In this document: positions 7,620 through 11,130 of the stretch, piece after piece
Numbering within the stretch: the first letter of the stretch is position 1
Layout of the letters: each line of letters begins with the position of its first letter
Assembly (NCBI GenBank): GCA_026706505.1
Contig: JAPOYQ010000503.1
Coordinates: 1-11,130, forward strand
DNA: 11,130 nt
Source: Gemmatimonadota bacterium
GTDB taxonomy: Bacteria; Latescibacterota; UBA2968; UBA8231
Direction of reading: 5' to 3'
Program-made: the position numbers and the translations under genes
The notes under the pieces: generated by a model
What the model saw: only the letters and a program-made list of their open reading frames with translations
The model's database searches: none
What the model was told of the DNA's origin: nothing

Positions 7620-7684
7620 TGGTGGCTCGCTCACACGTGCTCCTGTCTGAATCACCACCAGCCTATGGATCGTCGCCGATGTAG
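7620..7684 (+). other. Short spacer after the dehydrogenase gene
   Basis: A weak TGGTGG...CCACCA inverted pair with a loop of about 30 bases is visible, without a T-run, so it is not a convincing terminator. I see no gene here. Confidence 0.3.
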
Positions 7685-7786
7685 CGCCCTGCTCACGGAG
7701 GCTTGCGCGTCAGCATTGCTTTTTTCTTACTTGAGGCCGAAATCGACGATCTACTCGCGGCGTTGGGCCGCTTGCAAAGGAGCTAG
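7685..7786 (+). pseudogene. Remnant of the C-terminus of a class V aminotransferase (cysteine desulfurase/IPN-epimerase type)
   Basis: Between in-frame stops TAG (7682-7684) and TAG (7784-7786), 33 codons read GGLRVSIAFF followed by EAEIDDLLAALGRLQ. This is close to the usual end of fold-type I class V aminotransferases, where an RxS motif is followed by a YNTEEEID-like stretch and an LLxAL helix. The YNT part is lost (FLL here). Nothing recognisable of the rest of the protein lies upstream before the dehydrogenase stop, so the remainder was probably deleted. The stop sits two bases before the GTG start of the next gene, and the ribosome site of that gene lies inside the remnant, as expected for two once-adjacent operon genes. 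The match rests on a short stretch recalled by eye. Confidence 0.5.
7776..7782 (+). promoter_or_regulatory. Ribosome binding site for the GTG start of the enolase-superfamily gene
   Basis: AAAGGAG lies six bases before the GTG at 7789, a strong site that fixes this start. Confidence 0.7.
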
Positions 7787-7788
7787 GC

Positions 7789-8865
7789 GTGAAAATCACC
7801 AAAGTAGAAACCATTCAGATAGAGACCCCGCGCTACTACGGCCACATCTCCGGGCACGTACTGGTCAAGGTCTTTGTCGATGACGGCCCGGTCGGCTGGG
7901 GCGAGGCGTCCGACAGCCGCGCCGAGGATTTGGCGGCCATTGCCCGGCAGTACAACGAGCTGTTGGTGGGGCGGGACGCTGGGGCCATTACCGAGATCAA
8001 CGAGCTGTTGCGCGGTCACGCCTTCCACAGCTCGGTAACCAACCTCCACCTCGCCTCGGCGATTGACTTGGCGCTTTACGATCTCCACGGCAAGGCCCAA
8101 GGGGTGCCGGCCTATCGGCTTTTGGGCGGCAAGATGCGGGAGAAGCTCTATTGCTGTTATCCGATCTTTGGCTGGCAGGTAAAAGAGGACTTCGAGCGCA
8201 CGCTGGGCTACCTCCAGCGGCTGCTCGACTTGGGCCACCACCTGTTTCGCTACTACGTGTCGGGCGATAGCGCGCTCGACGACCGCTTCTTAGACGAGAC
8301 CAAACGCCGCTTCGACGACCGGCTCAAGCTCAAGTCCATCGACTTTTCCGGGCGCTTCACCGAGTGGGAGACGGCCATCCGCTATGCCGATGTCCTCCGC
8401 CACCACGCGCCCTATCACTTTGAGCAGCCCTCGCGCAGTCTGCGGGTCTCGGCCGAATTTGTGCGGCGCGTTGACCTGCCGGTGAGTTGGCATATCAACA
8501 GCCTAGAGCTGGGAATGGAAGCCATTGAAAAGAGGGCCTGTACGGCCTTTAACGTCGCCTGCGTCTGCGGCGGCCCGACTCATATCCGCCGGCTTTTTGC
8601 CCTAGCGGAGGCGGCTGGGTTCCGTTGCTTGATCGGCACCGACCAAGAATCGACGCTGGGAGTGTCGGCGCAGGTTAGCGTCGGCATCGCCATGCCCAAC
8701 ACCAACTTGCCCTGCGACCCAATGGGGCCAGTGCTGTACACGGCGTCGCCAGCCGTGGAAAGGGTGCGGGCCGAGGGCAGCTACTTGTATCCGTTTGAAG
8801 GGCCGGGTTTGGGCGTGGAGATCGACGCGGACAAGCTGCGCGCAATAACCGTAGAGGAAGCGTGA
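7789..8865 (+). CDS. Mandelate racemase/muconate lactonizing enzyme family protein (enolase superfamily), altered active site
   Basis: 358 residues from GTG, the usual length. Residues 1-115 are the capping domain (VGWGEAS 35-41; ALYDLHGKAQGVPAYRLLGG 95-114), and the rest is the TIM barrel. These enzymes use Mg2+ to abstract a proton alpha to a carboxylate in racemases, dehydratases and cycloisomerases of sugar acids or aromatic acids. First metal ligand D185 (SIDFSG) and second E212 (HFEQP) are present. The third acidic ligand is not obvious: the region reads LPVSWHINS, so H235 or N237 stands where D/E is expected. The KxK catalytic motif at the end of strand two reads FRYYVSG (153-159), without lysine. 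E287 in the GTDQES stretch (284-289) is kept. Substrate and reaction are therefore unknown; it may be a new subgroup or a non-acid-base family member. It probably forms an operon with the aldolase-like gene 112 bases downstream. Confidence 0.82.
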   Translation: MKITKVETIQIETPRYYGHISGHVLVKVFVDDGPVGWGEASDSRAEDLAAIARQYNELLVGRDAGAITEINELLRGHAFHSSVTNLHLASAIDLALYDLHGKAQGVPAYRLLGGKMREKLYCCYPIFGWQVKEDFERTLGYLQRLLDLGHHLFRYYVSGDSALDDRFLDETKRRFDDRLKLKSIDFSGRFTEWETAIRYADVLRHHAPYHFEQPSRSLRVSAEFVRRVDLPVSWHINSLELGMEAIEKRACTAFNVACVCGGPTHIRRLFALAEAAGFRCLIGTDQESTLGVSAQVSVGIAMPNTNLPCDPMGPVLYTASPAVERVRAEGSYLYPFEGPGLGVEIDADKLRAITVEEA

Positions 8866-8977
8866 TTGCTCCCAAGTCTAACGATTTGGCCGTCTTGCTG
8901 GTTTGACCTTTTGCCAGTTGTGACGCAGTATATATCCTTTCGACAATACTTGAGTTACACATAAACAGGAGCGAGTA
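8866..8977 (+). promoter_or_regulatory. Intergenic region with possible internal promoter and ribosome site
   Basis: AT-rich compared with its flanks. TTGTGA (8918-8923) and GACAAT (8942-8947), 18 bases apart, each match four of six consensus bases. TTGACC (8903-8908) with TATATA (8929-8934) has better hexamers but a 20-base spacer. AGGAG (8967-8971), six bases before the ATG at 8978, is a clear ribosome site. The downstream gene may have its own promoter, or be read through from the upstream gene; no terminator hairpin is visible. Confidence 0.3.
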
Positions 8978-9970
8978 ATGAGCGAAGCAAACCGCGCGAC
9001 CTGGGCCGACAATTGGCTCGGGTACCGGGAGGAAATCAAGGTCGTCGATGTCACAATCCGCGATGGCGGCTTGATGAACGACCACCAGTTCACTGACGAG
9101 GTAGTCCGAGGCGTGTACGAGTCCTGCGTCGAGGCCGGGATTGACTACATGGAAATCGGCTATGTCAATTCGCGGGAGCAATTTCCGCCCGGCGAGTTTG
9201 GGCCGTGGAAGCACTGCCGCGAAGAGGACGTCCGCCGCATCGTCGGCGACAATAACACCTCGCTGAAGTTGGCGGCCATGGCCGACGCCGAAAAGAGCGA
9301 TTACAAGACGGACATCCTGCCGGCGTCTGAAAGCGTGTTGGACATGATCCGCGTGGCCACCTATATCCACCAGATGCCGCTGGCATTGGACATGGTCAAA
9401 GATGCCTCCGACAAGGGCTATGAGACGACCCTAAACTTAATGGCCGTTTCCACTGTGCCGGAATCCGAGGTCAAGAGCGCGCTGGAGATGCTGGTGCACT
9501 CGGACGTGGGGGCTGTGTATGTGGTCGATAGCTTTGGCTCGCTCTACAGCGAGCAGATCCGCGCGTTGTGCAACATGTTTTTCGCATACTGCGAGGGTAC
9601 CTCGATCGAGGTCGGGATCCACGCCCACAACAATCGGCAACTGGCCTTTGCCAATACCATTGAAGCCGTAGTGCTGGGGGCCAATTGCGCGGACGCGAGT
9701 TTTGCCGGCTTGGGCCGCGGCGCGGGCAATTGCCAGATGGAGCTTTTGTTGGGCTTTTTGCACAACCCAAAATTCCGCTTGCGCCCAGTGCTCAAGTGCA
9801 TTGAGGAGCACGTTGAGCCGCTGCGCTCCAAGCTACTGTGGGGCTACGACTATCCCTACATGATCACCGGCTTGCTCAACGAGCATCCACGAGCCGGCAT
9901 GGCTTTTAACGCCTCTGAAGACCGGGGCAAGATCGTCCAGTTCTACGACCAGATGGAAGAGCAGGAGTGA
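8978..9970 (+). CDS. DRE-TIM metallolyase, 4-hydroxy-2-oxovalerate aldolase/HMG-CoA lyase-like
   Basis: 330 residues with a strong ribosome site. It is a single TIM-barrel lyase domain of the HMGL-like (DRE-TIM) superfamily, which uses a divalent metal to cleave or form C-C bonds next to a 2-oxo acid or acyl-CoA. Visible motifs: DVTIRDGG (24-31) with the catalytic R28 and metal ligand D29, VDSFGSL (183-189), metal-binding HAHNN (215-219) and GLGRGAGN (244-251). There is no communication (DmpG C-terminal) or LeuA dimer domain, so it is neither a complete DmpG aldolase-channelling partner nor an isopropylmalate synthase. MhpE-like aldolase domains of this stand-alone kind also occur in sugar-nucleotide and exopolysaccharide clusters. 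Next to an enolase-superfamily gene, a dehydratase-then-aldolase route for a sugar acid is a reasonable guess. Ends six bases before the convergent barrel gene. Confidence 0.82.
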   Translation: MSEANRATWADNWLGYREEIKVVDVTIRDGGLMNDHQFTDEVVRGVYESCVEAGIDYMEIGYVNSREQFPPGEFGPWKHCREEDVRRIVGDNNTSLKLAAMADAEKSDYKTDILPASESVLDMIRVATYIHQMPLALDMVKDASDKGYETTLNLMAVSTVPESEVKSALEMLVHSDVGAVYVVDSFGSLYSEQIRALCNMFFAYCEGTSIEVGIHAHNNRQLAFANTIEAVVLGANCADASFAGLGRGAGNCQMELLLGFLHNPKFRLRPVLKCIEEHVEPLRSKLLWGYDYPYMITGLLNEHPRAGMAFNASEDRGKIVQFYDQMEEQE

Positions 9971-9976
9971 GCCTGT

Positions 9977-10579
9977 TCAGTACCAGAGATAGCTGGCGTT
10001 GAAGGCGATGATCAAGCCCGTGACCTCGGCTTTGATCGCTTGGTCGCCGATCGCAGCCTCGGCGCTTGGCGCACCCCAGCCGACGGTGCCTTTGACCATC
10101 CAGTTCTTGCGCACCTCGTAGCCTATACTGCCGGCCAGTCCGAGGCCATCGAGGACGTTGTCGCCTCCATCGTCCCAGCGCGCGGTGCCGATGACGGCTT
10201 CGACAAAAGGCGATGGGGCGCGTTTTTTGAAGAAATAGGTCGCGCTAAAGCCGTCGATCTCAAAGCTGGTGTTGCCCTTGGCGACCGCTTTGCCGAGGAG
10301 CTTGGTTTCGTCGGCGTTGGTGTCGCCGCCTAAGTCCAAGATCCAGCCTAAGACGAGGTGATCAGTGAGGCCGTAGCCGAGTTGAAGGGCCATCCCGAAT
10401 GCCGAGTCGCTGTTCTTGTGCCGGGAAGGTTTACCGTCGATGAGCCACTCTTGCTCGATGGACTGGTAGCTCGGCCCAAGGCCCAAACCGAACAGAAAAC
10501 CCTCGCGTCTTCCATCAAAGGCGTGGGCGGCGAGTGGCAGAGTTAACAAGAGGGCGAGAAGAGGCAAAGCGCGTTGCAT
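9977..10579 (-). CDS. Small outer-membrane beta-barrel protein
   Basis: 200 residues from the ATG at 10579, chosen because GGAG lies seven bases upstream and a clean signal peptide follows: MQRALPLLALLLTLPLAAHA, cleaved after residue 20. The frame is open to 10768 but the extra 63 residues are not signal-like. The mature part has alternating strands (FLFGLGLGPSYQS 28-40, AFGMALQLGYG 60-70, LVLGWILDLGG 75-85, FEIDGFSATYFF 106-117, PFVEAVIGTARW 124-135, LAGSIGYEV 148-156, WMVKGTVGWG 160-169, AEVTGLIIAFNASYLWY 184-200), consistent with eight strands as in OmpW/OmpX/OmpA-barrel proteins. The final aromatic residues resemble the C-terminal signal read by BamA. It could be a small porin or adhesin-like protein. 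Its proximity to the divergent glycosidase suggests a shared control region. Family not identified more closely. Confidence 0.75.
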   Translation of the reverse strand: MQRALPLLALLLTLPLAAHAFDGRREGFLFGLGLGPSYQSIEQEWLIDGKPSRHKNSDSAFGMALQLGYGLTDHLVLGWILDLGGDTNADETKLLGKAVAKGNTSFEIDGFSATYFFKKRAPSPFVEAVIGTARWDDGGDNVLDGLGLAGSIGYEVRKNWMVKGTVGWGAPSAEAAIGDQAIKAEVTGLIIAFNASYLWY

Positions 10580-10736
10580 GATGAGGCTCCGTTTAGAAGT
10601 ACGAGGTTGGATAGGCAAAAAAGCGGGACTTAAACGGGCTGTCAAATTATCTAACACCGCTACCGGCGAGAAGTGCCACCCGCAGCGGTGAGATAGCTCA
10701 AAGCGCAACATAGCTGCACACCCGGAGTAAGAGGCT
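10580..10736. promoter_or_regulatory. Divergent promoter region between the barrel protein and the glycosidase
   Basis: 157 bases without a gene. On the minus strand a perfect TTGACA lies at 10645-10640, but the hexamer 17 bases further (10622-10617) is a plain T-run, so the -10 is poor. GGAG for the barrel gene is at 10590-10587 (minus). For the + strand gene, GGAG and GAGG lie 10 and 2 bases before the ATG, neither ideal. I see no clear operator palindrome. Confidence 0.35.
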
Positions 10737-11130
10737 ATGCAACCAACAATGACCCGCTTGTCCCGCACCCGCTACGCCTTTGACGGTCCTTTTGCAGCTT
10801 ACTTGCGCGGAGTCACCGAGCAGTGGCTGCTCATCGCGCCCGCAGCCAATCCGGCGATCTTGGACATGTTTGCCGACCGCGACCGCAAACCCTACCGCGA
10901 CCAAGTTCCTTGGGCCGGGGAATTTGCTGGCAAATACCTGACGAGTGCCGTGCAAATCCTGCGGCTGACCGGCGACCCGGCGCTGAAAAGACATCTCAAA
11001 ACCTTCGTTGCTCGGCTCATCGCCCACCAAGACGCAGACGGCTATCTCGGCCCTTGGCCGCACCGCCACCGCCTGACTGGATACGCGCCCAACGTCATGA
11101 ACAAGCGCGGTTCCACTTGGGATGCTTGGG
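10737..11130 (+). CDS. N-terminal part of a GH127 (DUF1680, beta-L-arabinofuranosidase-like) glycoside hydrolase, 3' truncated by window
   Basis: 131 codons from ATG, open to the right edge. An ATG four codons on (10749) is an alternative start. The segment VPWAGEFAGKYLTSAVQIL, then LTGDPALKRHLKTFVARLI and HQDADGYLG, matches the start of the alpha/alpha-barrel of GH127/DUF1680 proteins, which usually have WxGxFxGxYLxA and QxxDGYLG patterns. Characterised members remove beta-L-arabinofuranose from plant glycans, but the family is broad and many members act on other sugars. No signal peptide is visible in this N-terminus, so it may be cytoplasmic and act on imported oligosaccharide. The zinc-binding Glu/Cys residues of the family lie beyond the window. 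Divergent from the outer-membrane barrel gene. Confidence 0.65.
   Translation, partial: MQPTMTRLSRTRYAFDGPFAAYLRGVTEQWLLIAPAANPAILDMFADRDRKPYRDQVPWAGEFAGKYLTSAVQILRLTGDPALKRHLKTFVARLIAHQDADGYLGPWPHRHRLTGYAPNVMNKRGSTWDAW

Noticed and set aside
8903..8934. TTGACC with TATATA as a promoter for the aldolase-like gene
   Set aside because: Spacer of 20 bases is outside the normal 16-19; kept only as part of the uncertain intergenic entry.
10580..10768. N-terminal extension of the barrel protein to 10768
   Set aside because: It would bury a clear signal peptide that starts at 10579, and it would overlap the start of the glycosidase.
10698..11069. Minus-strand frame of 123 codons opposite the glycosidase
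   Set aside because: The plus strand carries recognisable GH127-type motifs; the minus frame has none.

Overview
The window reads as a chromosomal segment from a Gram-negative (outer-membrane-bearing) heterotrophic bacterium with moderately high GC (mid to upper 50s percent by eye). The outer membrane is inferred from a signal-peptide beta-barrel protein near 10 kb and from a second protein whose last 240 residues look like a barrel. TTG and GTG starts are used beside ATG. The mix of a divergent enolase-superfamily enzyme, a DRE-TIM aldolase and a GH127-like glycosidase would suit a polysaccharide- or sugar-acid-degrading lineage of the Poribacteria/Latescibacteria/Planctomycetes kind, but that placement is an inference. 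I see no rRNA, tRNA, CRISPR array, insertion sequence or phage gene.

Left block (1-3818, all +): the 3' end of a bacterial SLC12-like (cation-chloride cotransporter/amino-acid permease) gene; a 733-residue secreted protein that joins a 5'-nucleotidase (UshA-type) fold with several missing metal ligands to a beta-barrel-like C-terminus; and, 25 bases on, a six-segment K+ channel with an intact TLGYG filter and a cytoplasmic RCK domain. The gaps are short enough for one transcript, and two of the three products concern ion transport.

Middle block (3883-7619): a minus-strand MFS transporter with an unusual 250-residue Ala-rich, coiled-coil/LEA-like tail, divergent from a plus-strand Glu/Leu/Phe/Val dehydrogenase (probably NAD-dependent glutamate dehydrogenase). 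The 212 bases between them hold a candidate promoter, a 10-base direct repeat and a short leader reading frame that overlaps the likely TTG start of the dehydrogenase.

Right block (7685-11130): a 33-codon fragment resembling the C-terminus of a class V aminotransferase lies directly before a mandelate racemase/muconate lactonizing enzyme homologue with altered catalytic positions; then a HMG-CoA-lyase-like/4-hydroxy-2-oxovalerate aldolase-like enzyme; a convergent small outer-membrane barrel protein; and the start of a GH127/DUF1680-type glycosidase that runs off the window. Together these suggest uptake and breakdown of an unusual sugar or sugar acid, with the barrel protein divergent from the glycosidase. 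The substrate cannot be read from the sequence.

Most worth following up are the pseudo-nucleotidase/barrel fusion, the MFS tail, the enolase-superfamily enzyme with replaced catalytic residues, and the aminotransferase relic.
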